A DNA stretch of 64,000 bases from an uncultured Eubacteriales bacterium (GTDB lineage Bacteria > Bacillota > Clostridia > Christensenellales > Aristaeellaceae): NCBI GenBank assembly GCA_902767565.1, contig CACXHY010000005.1, forward strand, positions 86,208 through 150,207, given 5' to 3'. The notes under the pieces are model-generated. The model made no database searches, was not told the DNA's origin, and worked only from the letters and a program-made list of their open reading frames with translations. The position numbers were made by a program, and so were the translations under genes. Numbering within the stretch: position 1 is the first letter of the stretch; every line of letters starts with the position of its first letter. This document shows positions 1-7,153 of the stretch, in pieces.

Positions 1-270
1 GCATTGCACCGGGATCCTGATGCTCTTGGGCGCACCGACGGTCAGGCCGGCGATCAGCGCGAGCACCAGCCAGCACCCAAAGAGCGGCGCAATCCACAGG
101 AGCTTCTGTCCCACGGCCTCCGGCGTGAAAAGCGGGATCAGCTGCGAGCCCGCGGCTTCCCTGGCCCGCAGGCCGCCGTGGTACTGAACCAGCACGGCCG
201 CGCACAGGGCCGCGCACATGACCACGGTCAGGACCGTGAGCGCGAAGGTGAGGATCCGTCTGCTGTTCAT
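1..270 (-). CDS. Membrane protein, unknown (3' part outside window)
   Basis: A minus-strand frame stays open for 90 codons from an ATG at 270 to the left window edge. A GGGAGG ribosome site lies just upstream of the ATG, and a TTGACA/TATAAT promoter lies further upstream. The N-terminus MNSRRILTFALT leads into a hydrophobic segment at about residues 6-28. A second segment lies at about 57-77, with a polar stretch between them (QYHGGLRAREAAGSQ). The protein is therefore probably membrane-embedded with at least two helices. I do not recognise the family, and the missing C-terminus could carry the diagnostic domain. Confidence 0.7.
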   Translation of the reverse strand, partial: MNSRRILTFALTVLTVVMCAALCAAVLVQYHGGLRAREAAGSQLIPLFTPEAVGQKLLWIAPLFGCWLVLALIAGLTVGAPKSIRIPVQC

Positions 271-321
271 GATGCCTCCCAGATCCGCCGACAGTGCGGC
301 ATACAGAATGCTTTCAAGCAG

Positions 322-349
322 ATTATATGGAATGCGGGGCTTTTGTCAA
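322..349 (-). promoter_or_regulatory. Promoter for the truncated minus-strand membrane protein
   Basis: Read on the minus strand: TTGACA (344-349), 16-nt spacer, TATAAT (322-327). Both hexamers are perfect and lie about 50 nt upstream of the ATG at 270. Confidence 0.8.
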
Positions 350-478
350 CCGCATTCCCGGCGCCGGGCGGGCCGGGAAAACCATGTTCACCCAATGTTC
401 AGGATCCTTCCCTGTGCCGGTCAGACGGCGGAGATACCATGGGTCCGGGATCATGAAAGACCGAAGGGAGGAAACGGC

Positions 479-1948
479 ATGAAGAGGATGATCCGGATCC
501 TGACACTGCTGCTGGCCCTTATGCTGCCCGCTCTTGCAGCGGGGGAGGGAGAGAGCGCTTCTCCCTGCGACCTGCCGGCGGACGAAACGGAAGCACCGGA
601 GGACAGCGCCGAAAGCGCTCTGGACGCCGTCAGCGGCATCGGCGCATTCCACATCATCGTGGACGGCTTCCGTTATGACGGCAGCTTTGCGGAGCTTCGC
701 CCCTTCGGAGTGACCCTCTGGCTGCATACGGACCGGATCACGCTCTCCGGCGTGCGGGCAGCGGAAGTGTCCCTTGTCCGGCTTGACCCCGGTCTGTATC
801 CCTCTGACGCGTGGCGGATGGACATTGCCGAGACAGAGGACGGAAGCGGCTTCAGTACGACTGTCACCGCAGTCCCGGTCGGATCGCCGGATGCGGAGGA
901 TGCCGGGCCGGAGGCGGCTGCGGATGAAGAGACACGGGAAGCCGGCAGCGCGGACGCCGAAACGGATACGGAAGAAAACGGCGCGGAATACGCATCTCCG
1001 GATAAGGATGCCGACGCCGACGATCAGCAACAGGTTACCGCCACCCGGACCGATCTGCCGGACGAAGACGCCGACGATGGCCCGGAAGAGAGCACGGCGG
1101 TCTGCGAAACGTCCGCTGCCACGATCACGGATCCGGACGGGGACGCCGCCCCGGAGGAAGAATGCGCCACCGCCACAGACCTGGAGGAGGATGCTGATCC
1201 CGAGGAGTGCGCCACCGCCACGGACCTGGATGAGACTGCTGATCCGGAGAATGAATGTGCCACCGCCACAGACCTGGAAGAGGATGCCGATCCCGAGGAG
1301 TGCGCCACCGCCACGGATCTGGAGGAAGAAACCGCCGACAGCGGCGGCACATCAGGAAGAAAGAAGAGATCCTCCGGAAAGACCCGCGGCAGCGGAGGCA
1401 GAAAGGCGAAACCGGCCGGGAAGACATCCGCTGCCGCCGCGGAAGGTATGGCACGGCTCATCATAGAGGAAACAGAACTCCCGCTCACTATCAAAGCGGA
1501 GCGGGAAGGCGAGACCGCGCTGTTTGTCCCGCAGACCGTCCGATGGGAGGGGGAGAGCACGGACACCCTCATCCTGACCCGGACCGCCGGGGACGGCGCC
1601 GTCACCTGGACCCTGACCCTGCGGGCCTGCGAAGAACTGGCAGACCGGGGATATGGGAGGCTCATACTGCTCTCCGGAGAGCAGGCGGCAGTCCTGTGCC
1701 TCCCTGAGATCGCCTGCGGCAGCGACTGGGATGCCCTGCGGATCCTCGGGCTGGATCCGGGAGAGATGACGGTCACGGTCAGCATGGGAGGAGACGCGGA
1801 CGGACCCGGTCTGATCCTCACGGTGGCCGGGCGTGACTGGGACCTGACCTCGGACCAGGACTGCGGGCTGCACAACGGCATGTGCGGGACGACGGAGCAG
1901 CTGGAGGCGTACCGGGATGCTCAGTATACCTCAGGTGGACAGACATGA
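479..1948 (+). CDS. Secreted acidic repeat protein, unknown
   Basis: 489-residue protein of unknown function. The start at 479 follows GGGAGG and gives a clean signal peptide (MKRMIRILTLLLALMLPALA). An upstream in-frame extension back to 218 has no ribosome site and was discarded. After the signal peptide comes a folded-looking region (about 45-140), then a long Asp/Glu/Ala-rich stretch. That stretch holds four near-identical 15-16-residue units of the type CATATDLEEDADPEE (about residues 229-285), followed by a Lys/Arg/Gly/Ser patch (about 292-315) and a second beta-rich domain to the end. The acid-then-base order suggests a linker crossing or binding the wall. Its stop overlaps a possible ATG of the next gene (ATGA), so the two are likely co-translated. 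Confidence 0.8.
   Translation: MKRMIRILTLLLALMLPALAAGEGESASPCDLPADETEAPEDSAESALDAVSGIGAFHIIVDGFRYDGSFAELRPFGVTLWLHTDRITLSGVRAAEVSLVRLDPGLYPSDAWRMDIAETEDGSGFSTTVTAVPVGSPDAEDAGPEAAADEETREAGSADAETDTEENGAEYASPDKDADADDQQQVTATRTDLPDEDADDGPEESTAVCETSAATITDPDGDAAPEEECATATDLEEDADPEECATATDLDETADPENECATATDLEEDADPEECATATDLEEETADSGGTSGRKKRSSGKTRGSGGRKAKPAGKTSAAAAEGMARLIIEETELPLTIKAEREGETALFVPQTVRWEGESTDTLILTRTAGDGAVTWTLTLRACEELADRGYGRLILLSGEQAAVLCLPEIACGSDWDALRILGLDPGEMTVTVSMGGDADGPGLILTVAGRDWDLTSDQDCGLHNGMCGTTEQLEAYRDAQYTSGGQT
1163..1335 (+). repeat. In-frame tandem repeat, 45-48 bp, four units
   Basis: Units begin at the Cys codon at 1163, 1208, 1256 and 1301. Periods are 45, 48 and 45 nt. Each encodes CATATDL followed by an acidic tail. 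Units 1 and 3, and units 2 and 4, are more alike at the DNA level, consistent with duplication of a two-unit block. Confidence 0.85.
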
Positions 1949-1965
1949 TCGAAAGAGAGGAAACC

Positions 1966-3165
1966 ATGATGAAGAAGAGACGAATCCTGCGAAACCTGCT
2001 GCTGGACGCGCTGTTGGCCGGGATCGGCCTGACGTTGTTCGCGCTGTTCCACCATGTGCTGCCGAGACAGCAGGAAAGCGTGGGCATCACCATTGCCCCT
2101 CCGACCGCGGCAGCGGACAGTATGGCTGTGGAGACCGGGACAGAGAAAAGCGTCTCCGATTCCCGGGCGACGGCCGACCGGACAACGGCGGATGCCATTG
2201 CCGCCGAGACCGACCCATCGGCTGAACCGGCGACGGGACACAGCATGTCCGCATCCTCGCAGGCAGGCACCGCTTCCGGGGGCAGAAGCAAGAGCCGGGG
2301 AGGAAAGTCCCGCGGCTCGGGTTCCTCGGAGAAGGGCGGCAGCGCGGTCGCATCCGGCGGGACATCCTCCTCCGCGGAAGGCGCGGCGGACCCCGTGTCT
2401 GTCAGTGAGGGATCCCCGGACCGATCCGGCGGGGAAACGATCCGGACCGTCGGCAGCTACACCGGCTCCGGCATCTCGGTGACGGTCACGGAGCATACGA
2501 CGGCCGACGGCCAGGTCACCTACTATGTGGCGGACATCTATGCCGACGATGTGACTTCTGTTCAGACCGCGCTGGCCGGGGGCACCTACGGCAGCGGTTA
2601 CCGGGATGAGATCGGGGACATGGCGGCATCATCCGGCGCGCTGCTGGCCATCAACGGCGACTACTACGGCAACACGCAGGAGGGCGTGGTGATCCGCAAC
2701 GGCGTGATCTACCGCGCCAATGCCACCGACTGCGATGTCTGCGTCCTGTACTACGACGGCACCATGCGGGTCATGGCCGGCAGCGATTTCAGCGTGGAGG
2801 AAGCCGTTGCCGACGGCGCATGGCAGGCATGGACCTTCGGGCCCTCCCTGCTGGACGCGGACGGAAAGGCCGTCAGCGTCTTCACCTCCACCCGCAGGCT
2901 GACCTCCGCCAATCCGCGGACGGCCATCGGCTACTATGCACCGGGCCACTACTGCATGGTGGTGGTGGACGGCCGGGGCGAGTCCTCCGGCATGAGCCTG
3001 GCGCAGCTTTCTCAGCTCTTTGAGGATCTGGGCTGCAAGGCTGCCTACAACCTGGACGGCGGAAACTCCTCCGTGATGGTCTGGGACGGCGATGTGATCA
3101 ACCTGCCCTCAGGCGGCGGCCGGGCTTCCAGCGACGCGATCCTTCTGGTGGAGGTGGATAACTGA
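1966..3165 (+). CDS. Phosphodiester glycosidase family protein (NAGPA domain)
   Basis: 399 residues. The start at 1966 follows AAGAGAGG. ATG 1945, overlapping the previous stop, and ATG 1969 are alternatives. One hydrophobic helix (about residues 8-28) anchors or exports the protein. It is followed by a low-complexity Ser/Gly/Lys/Arg linker to about residue 165 and then a NAGPA-type domain. Diagnostic stretches are ALLAINGDYYG, VVIRNGVIYR, NPRTAIGYY, VVVDGRGESSG and AAYNLDGGNSSVMVWDG. Bacterial members act outside the membrane on phosphodiester-linked sugars or exopolysaccharide, and substrate is not predictable here. The neighbours upstream (secreted repeat protein) and downstream (small membrane protein, TGATG overlap) make it part of an envelope cassette. 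Confidence 0.88.
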   Translation: MMKKRRILRNLLLDALLAGIGLTLFALFHHVLPRQQESVGITIAPPTAAADSMAVETGTEKSVSDSRATADRTTADAIAAETDPSAEPATGHSMSASSQAGTASGGRSKSRGGKSRGSGSSEKGGSAVASGGTSSSAEGAADPVSVSEGSPDRSGGETIRTVGSYTGSGISVTVTEHTTADGQVTYYVADIYADDVTSVQTALAGGTYGSGYRDEIGDMAASSGALLAINGDYYGNTQEGVVIRNGVIYRANATDCDVCVLYYDGTMRVMAGSDFSVEEAVADGAWQAWTFGPSLLDADGKAVSVFTSTRRLTSANPRTAIGYYAPGHYCMVVVDGRGESSGMSLAQLSQLFEDLGCKAAYNLDGGNSSVMVWDGDVINLPSGGGRASSDAILLVEVDN

Positions 3166-3395
3166 TGCGCAGACTTCATGATCTCGCTGCCCATGTCACG
3201 ACGGTGCTCGGCATCATGTTCATCGTGTTCATGATCCTGGACCAGTTCAATCCCATGATGAATTTCGTGGACAATACGGTCTCCCGCGCGCTTCTGGGCC
3301 TTCTCTGCCTGAGCGGCGGCACCCTGGCGATCTGCGGGTGGAAGGTGGCGGAAAAGGACGGGAGCCCGTCGGAGAAAGAAGACCCGGCGGCCTGA
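3165..3395 (+). CDS. Small membrane protein, unknown
   Basis: 76 residues with two hydrophobic segments (about residues 9-26 and 40-60) and a charged C-terminal tail (KDGSPSEKEDPAA). Its ATG overlaps the stop of the NAGPA gene in the arrangement TGATG, so translation is probably coupled. No recognisable family. Overlap with a real upstream gene and a sensible two-helix hairpin support it being genuine. Confidence 0.7.
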   Translation: MRRLHDLAAHVTTVLGIMFIVFMILDQFNPMMNFVDNTVSRALLGLLCLSGGTLAICGWKVAEKDGSPSEKEDPAA

Positions 3396-3414
3396 ACGCG
3401 CCGGCTCCGTGGGC

Positions 3415-3443
3415 TTGCGGACCCGCCCGGCCTGTGCTATGAT
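3415..3443 (+). promoter_or_regulatory. Promoter for the GNAT gene
   Basis: TTGCGG (3415-3420), 17-nt spacer, TATGAT (3438-3443), with a TG one base upstream of the -10 (GTGCTATGAT). It lies 19 nt ahead of the ATG at 3463. Confidence 0.75.
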
Positions 3444-3462
3444 AGGCCGGGAGGAATGTGAA

Positions 3463-3963
3463 ATGAGTCTTTCGATCCGGAAAGCGCAGCGCGCCGACCT
3501 GCCGGCCCTGACGGAATTGTACGCCCGGGCGCGCGCCTTCATGGCCGATCACGGGAATCCCCGCCAGTGGGCCGCCAACGGCTGGCCGCCGGCGGAGATC
3601 CTGCGGGAGGATATCGATACCGGCCGCGGCTATGTCTGCGTGGACGGCGGCCGGGTCTGCGGCGCCTTCGTCTTCCTTGCGGGGGATGAGCCGGAGCCAG
3701 GCTACGCACGGATCGAGCAGGGCGCATGGCAGCATCCCGGTCCCTACGGGGTGATCCACCGGCTGGCGTCCGACGGTTCCGTCCGCGGCATCGGCACCTT
3801 CTGTGTCGGATGGTGCGCGGAGCGTTCGCCCCGTCTGCGGGCGGATACCCATCCCGACAACATCCCCATGCAGCGTCTGCTTGAAAAGTGCGGCTTCGTG
3901 CGCCGGGGCATCATCCGTGTGCCCCAGGATGACGATCCGCGCTTCGCCTACGAAAAAGAATAG
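3463..3963 (+). CDS. GNAT family N-acetyltransferase
   Basis: 166 residues, start at 3463 after GGGAGGAATGTGAA. The order of elements fits a GNAT fold: N-terminal SIRKAQRADLPALTELY, a central HRLASDGS strand, and the C-terminal ADTHPDNIPMQRLLEKCGF segment, where an acceptor loop and helix close over acetyl-CoA. The usual Q/RxxGxG/A loop is poorly conserved (VRGIGTFC). Acceptor substrate unknown. It has its own promoter and is followed by a strong bidirectional terminator, so it is probably monocistronic. Confidence 0.85.
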   Translation: MSLSIRKAQRADLPALTELYARARAFMADHGNPRQWAANGWPPAEILREDIDTGRGYVCVDGGRVCGAFVFLAGDEPEPGYARIEQGAWQHPGPYGVIHRLASDGSVRGIGTFCVGWCAERSPRLRADTHPDNIPMQRLLEKCGFVRRGIIRVPQDDDPRFAYEKE

Positions 3964-3982
3964 ACCGCGGCATAAACGGACA

Positions 3983-4030
3983 CGCAAAACCGCGCCTCCC
4001 GGGCTCATCGCCGGAAGGCGCGGTTTTGCG
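3983..4030. terminator. Bidirectional intrinsic terminator
   Basis: Perfect 15-bp inverted repeat (CGCAAAACCGCGCCT at 3983-3997 with its complement at 4016-4030). A/T tracts within both arms allow termination on either strand. It sits between the convergent GNAT and dtxR-like genes. Confidence 0.85.
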
Positions 4031-4035
4031 TCGGA

Positions 4036-4413
4036 CTACTCCACCGGGTAGTGGGCCATCAGCTTCATGAAAGTATCGGCGCTGATCATGTGCTCCATGG
4101 CGCAGGCCTCATCCTCGGCCACGGTCTCCGCGACGCCGGCGCTCATCAGGAACTGCTTGAACCAGGTGTGGCGGGCCAGGGTCTCGGCCGCGATGGCCAG
4201 CCCGTTCTCGGTGAGGAAGATGTTCTTTTCGCCGTCCATGCCGGCGAGTCCGTCGGCTTGCAGCTTGTTCAGGGCGACGGATACGGAAGGCTTGCTGACA
4301 TCCAGCTGGCGGGCGATATCCACCGAGCGGCAGCTGCCTTTTTCCTCGGTGATGCGCAGGATGGCCTCCAGATAATCATCCCGCGATTCGTGACGCTTGT
4401 CGTGGGGGTTCAT
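4036..4413 (-). CDS. DtxR/MntR-family metal-dependent regulator
   Basis: 125 residues. Start at 4413 after GGAGGCAGCAAC. The N-terminal winged helix (SRDDYLEAILRITEEKGSC, then VDIARQLDVSKPSVSVALNKL) is followed by the short metal-binding and dimerisation domain with the typical C-x2-E-H ligands (DEACAMEHMISADTF). There is no SH3-like third domain, so it resembles the short Mn or Fe sensors. Such proteins bind DNA when metal-loaded and repress uptake genes, but no metal transporter is adjacent. It is the last gene after nadD-yqeK and rsfS, separated from rsfS by about 110 nt. Confidence 0.9.
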   Translation of the reverse strand: MNPHDKRHESRDDYLEAILRITEEKGSCRSVDIARQLDVSKPSVSVALNKLQADGLAGMDGEKNIFLTENGLAIAAETLARHTWFKQFLMSAGVAETVAEDEACAMEHMISADTFMKLMAHYPVE

Positions 4414-4522
4414 GTTGCTGCCTCCGGAATCATCATATTGAGCGCACAAAACCGACACCGGGTCGCGGGCCTCAAGCAACGCGCGGAACAGCCTGGCGGC
4501 GGATATGCTTTTGTAAGGAAGA

Positions 4523-4888
4523 TCAGCCGGGCTCGGTCTGATCGAAGAGGAGCAGGATCTTGTTGGTCCCGTCGTCCCACAGGCGCTCGAGATTGTAGAA
4601 CGCACGCTCGTCCTGGTGGAAGATGTGCACGAGGATGGTGGAATAGTCCAGCACCACCCAGCGGCCCTCCGCGGAACCCTCGGAGCGGCGCAGCTGCAGC
4701 CCCTCCTTGGCCATGGCGTCGTCCACATCGTCATACAGGGCCTTGACCTGATTGGCGTTGCGGCCCGAGGCGATGATCATATAGTCGCACAGGACGGTCA
4801 GCTCCCGCACATCCAGCGCCACGATATCCAGTGCCTTGCGTTCCCAGAGCACCGACGCGATTTTTTGTACCAGTTCGTTTCCCTCCAT
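4523..4888 (-). CDS. rsfS: Ribosome silencing factor RsfS
   Basis: 121 residues, full length for RsfS (DUF143/Iojap). The family binds ribosomal protein uL14 and blocks subunit joining under nutrient limitation. Recognisable blocks are LDVRELTVLCDYMIIASG, SAEGRWVVLDYSTILVHIF and YNLERLW. Start at 4888 is preceded by GGAGG. It follows the NadD-YqeK fusion by only 3 nt, the classical nadD, yqeK, rsfS order of Firmicutes. Confidence 0.95.
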   Translation of the reverse strand: MEGNELVQKIASVLWERKALDIVALDVRELTVLCDYMIIASGRNANQVKALYDDVDDAMAKEGLQLRRSEGSAEGRWVVLDYSTILVHIFHQDERAFYNLERLWDDGTNKILLLFDQTEPG

Positions 4889-4891
4889 AGT

Positions 4892-6133
4892 TCAGCCTCC
4901 TTTTGCTGCGTGATGGATATTCGTAACGGCGGTCTCGCTCCCGCCGCCGGTTTCGGCGATATGTCCGCAGAGCCACGTCAGGGTCTGCAGGGTGCCCGTG
5001 TTCAGAAAACGCCCGCTCTTCTCCACGTGCTCCACGGTGCCGGACAGGCACAGCAGCATGGCCTCCCGCAATGAGCGCTCGCTGGCCTCCCGGATCCTGG
5101 ACAGCAGGGGATACGACTCCCGTCCGGGTTCGATGGTGTCCGCGATGTTGACCACCATGTCCAGCCCGCTCATGCCGGGCTTGCCGGTCGTGTGGGCCGC
5201 GATGGCGCTGAGGATCTCCGGGTCCGTCACGCCGTACACGTGCTCCGCCATCCAGGCGCCTACGGGGGCGTGCAGCAGGGCCCCGCTCTCCAGCACGGAG
5301 CGGTCCTGCGTGATCTTCGCGTCGGCGGCGATCCGCTGCATGTCCTTCAGCGGCAGGCATTTGGCGCAGTCATGCAGCAGGGCCGCGGCTTCGGCTTTGT
5401 ACGCGTCCTCCCCGTGGACCAGTGCCAGGTGCCTCGCGCTCCAGGCCACGCCGAGGGTATGGGCAAAGCGGCGTCCCGTGAGGTCGGCAAACAGCCGGGG
5501 CATCCAGTCGTCCGCCTCCGGCACCCGGGGAGACAGCCCGTACAGCCCCGTCAGACCGATGTATTCCTGCACGGCGGGATCAAAGTGCCCGATCGGCTCA
5601 TCCGAGGGAAGCGCCTCCCGGATCGCGGTGGAAGAGACATCCACGGGCTTCATGTCCACCATGACGAAGCGCGCGCCCATCTCCTGCAGGCGGCGGCGCT
5701 CCTGCCTGAATTCCTCGCCGGGCGTCAGATCGTCCCGGGGACAGACGAGGAACGTGCACAGCGTCAATACTTCCTGCCAGCGGTGCCAGGTGTGGAGCTG
5801 CATCAGCGTGTCCGCGCCGATGATATAGAACAGCGAAGCCTTGGGATAGAGCTCCCGCAGCGCCGTCAGGGTGTCGAATGTGTAGGTGGTGCCGGTGCGG
5901 TCCAGCTCCATGCGGCTCGGCTCCATGCGCTTGTACGGCGCGATGGCGGCACAAACCATGCGCCAGCGGTGTTCCGCCGGTGCGATCCCCGATTTGTGGG
6001 GCGGCTGCCCGTCAGGGAGAAACAGCACCCGGTCCAGCGAGCCGGCCTTGATGGCCGCCTGCGCCATGGCGATATGCCCCAGGTGGATGGGATTGAAGGT
6101 CCCTCCCATGATGCCGATGCGTTCTTTTGCCAT
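4892..6133 (-). CDS. nadD: Fused nicotinate-nucleotide adenylyltransferase and YqeK-type HD phosphohydrolase
   Basis: 413 residues, about the sum of NadD (200) and YqeK (190). The N-terminal half has the nucleotidyltransferase signature GGTFNPIHLGH (residues about 10-20), LPDGQPPHK, and the C-terminal SSTAIRE motif that makes NaAD from NaMN and ATP. The second half is an HD domain: FAHTLGVAWSA, then ALLHDCAK (the HD pair), HAPVGAWMA and AAHTTGKPGM. This matches YqeK, known in Bacillus as a diadenosine tetraphosphate hydrolase. In most Firmicutes these are adjacent separate genes. Here one frame covers both with no internal stop. A TTGAAT/TATGAT promoter lies upstream. Confidence 0.93.
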   Translation of the reverse strand: MAKERIGIMGGTFNPIHLGHIAMAQAAIKAGSLDRVLFLPDGQPPHKSGIAPAEHRWRMVCAAIAPYKRMEPSRMELDRTGTTYTFDTLTALRELYPKASLFYIIGADTLMQLHTWHRWQEVLTLCTFLVCPRDDLTPGEEFRQERRRLQEMGARFVMVDMKPVDVSSTAIREALPSDEPIGHFDPAVQEYIGLTGLYGLSPRVPEADDWMPRLFADLTGRRFAHTLGVAWSARHLALVHGEDAYKAEAAALLHDCAKCLPLKDMQRIAADAKITQDRSVLESGALLHAPVGAWMAEHVYGVTDPEILSAIAAHTTGKPGMSGLDMVVNIADTIEPGRESYPLLSRIREASERSLREAMLLCLSGTVEHVEKSGRFLNTGTLQTLTWLCGHIAETGGGSETAVTNIHHAAKGG

Positions 6134-6185
6134 GCCTGTGCTCTTTCCGCGAAAGCATATTCTTTGATTCTATCCTGCCAGCATC

Positions 6186-6214
6186 ATCATACCACAATTC
6201 CGGAATGAATTCAA
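6186..6214 (-). promoter_or_regulatory. Promoter for nadD-yqeK, rsfS, dtxR-like operon
   Basis: Minus strand TTGAAT (6209-6214), 17-nt spacer, TATGAT (6186-6191), giving a leader of about 50 nt before the ATG at 6133. Back-to-back with the nfnA promoter. Confidence 0.7.
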
Positions 6215-6241
6215 GGACCTGTCATGAATCTGACGCGGCAC

Positions 6242-6270
6242 TTGTCGAATTCCGCGCACTATGCTATAAT
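6242..6270 (+). promoter_or_regulatory. Promoter for nfnAB
   Basis: TTGTCG (6242-6247), 17-nt spacer, TATAAT (6265-6270), with extended -10 (ATGCTATAAT). Transcription would start about 35 nt before the ATG at 6313. Confidence 0.85.
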
Positions 6271-6312
6271 CCCGGGGAATCAAGCGCAGATTCCTGGATG
6301 GGAGGCATCAAC

Positions 6313-7152
6313 ATGAACAGGATCCTTGAAAAACGCAGTCTGAACCCCACCGTCACGCTGATGAAGGTGGAGGCGCCGCTGGTGGCTCGCAAGGCCGAGC
6401 CCGGTCAGTTCATTATTCTCCGTGCGGACGGGAACGGGGAGCGCATCCCGCTGACGGTCGCGGACTTTGACCGGGAGCGAGGCACCGTGACGATCATCTT
6501 CCAGATCGTCGGCGCCGCGACGGCCACCCTCAACCACCTGAAGGAGGGCGAGTTCATCCACGACTTCGTGGGTCCGCTGGGCCGCCCAACGCATACCGAG
6601 GGACTGAAGAAGGTGGCCGTGGTGGGCGGCGGCGTGGGCTGCGCCATCGCCTATCCCGTGGCGAAAAAGCTGCATGAGCAGGGCGCCGTGGTCCATTCCG
6701 TCACCGGCTTCCGCACGAAGGACCTGGTGATCCTGGAGAAGGAATTCGAGGCGGCCTCCGATCTGGTCTGCAAAATGTCCGACGACGGCTCCTGGGGCGA
6801 AAAGGGCCTGGTGACCGACGCCCTGAAGAAGCTGATCGAGTCCGGCGAGCAGTACGACGAGGTCATCACCATCGGTCCGCTGATCATGATGAAATTCGTC
6901 TGCGCGCTGACAAAGAACTACGGGATCAAGACCGTCGCCAGCATGAACCCCATCATGATCGACGGCACGGGCATGTGCGGCGGCTGCCGCCTGACCGTGG
7001 GCGGCGTGACGAAATTCGCCTGCGTGGACGGCCCGGAATTCGATGGCCATGAGATCGATTTCGACGAGGCCATGGCCCGCGGCCGGATGTACCAGGACTT
7101 TGAACGCCATGCCTATGAGGAAGCCTGCAATCTGTTCAAGGAGGCGGAATGA
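6313..7152 (+). CDS. nfnA: NADH-dependent ferredoxin:NADP oxidoreductase subunit A (NfnA/SudB type)
   Basis: 279 residues, start at 6313 after GGGAGGCATCAAC. It is a ferredoxin-NADP reductase-like subunit: an FAD-binding barrel (about 1-95; EPGQFIILRADGNGERIPLT), an NAD-binding fold (VAVVGGGVGCAIAYPVAK), and a C-terminal [2Fe-2S] cluster site with CGGC and FACVDGPEFDGHEID. With NfnB it bifurcates electrons between NADH, ferredoxin and NADP in the cytoplasm. The alternative name is sulfide dehydrogenase subunit. The gene is followed by nfnB after one base, so the pair is translationally coupled. Confidence 0.92.
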   Translation: MNRILEKRSLNPTVTLMKVEAPLVARKAEPGQFIILRADGNGERIPLTVADFDRERGTVTIIFQIVGAATATLNHLKEGEFIHDFVGPLGRPTHTEGLKKVAVVGGGVGCAIAYPVAKKLHEQGAVVHSVTGFRTKDLVILEKEFEAASDLVCKMSDDGSWGEKGLVTDALKKLIESGEQYDEVITIGPLIMMKFVCALTKNYGIKTVASMNPIMIDGTGMCGGCRLTVGGVTKFACVDGPEFDGHEIDFDEAMARGRMYQDFERHAYEEACNLFKEAE

Positions 7153-7153
7153 T

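Noticed and set aside
4..456. 150-codon plus-strand frame at the left edge
   Set aside because: Runs opposite the membrane protein with ribosome site and promoter. Arg/Gln-rich shadow composition.
1163..1335. CRISPR array
   Set aside because: The repeats are contiguous, in frame and coding, with no spacers.
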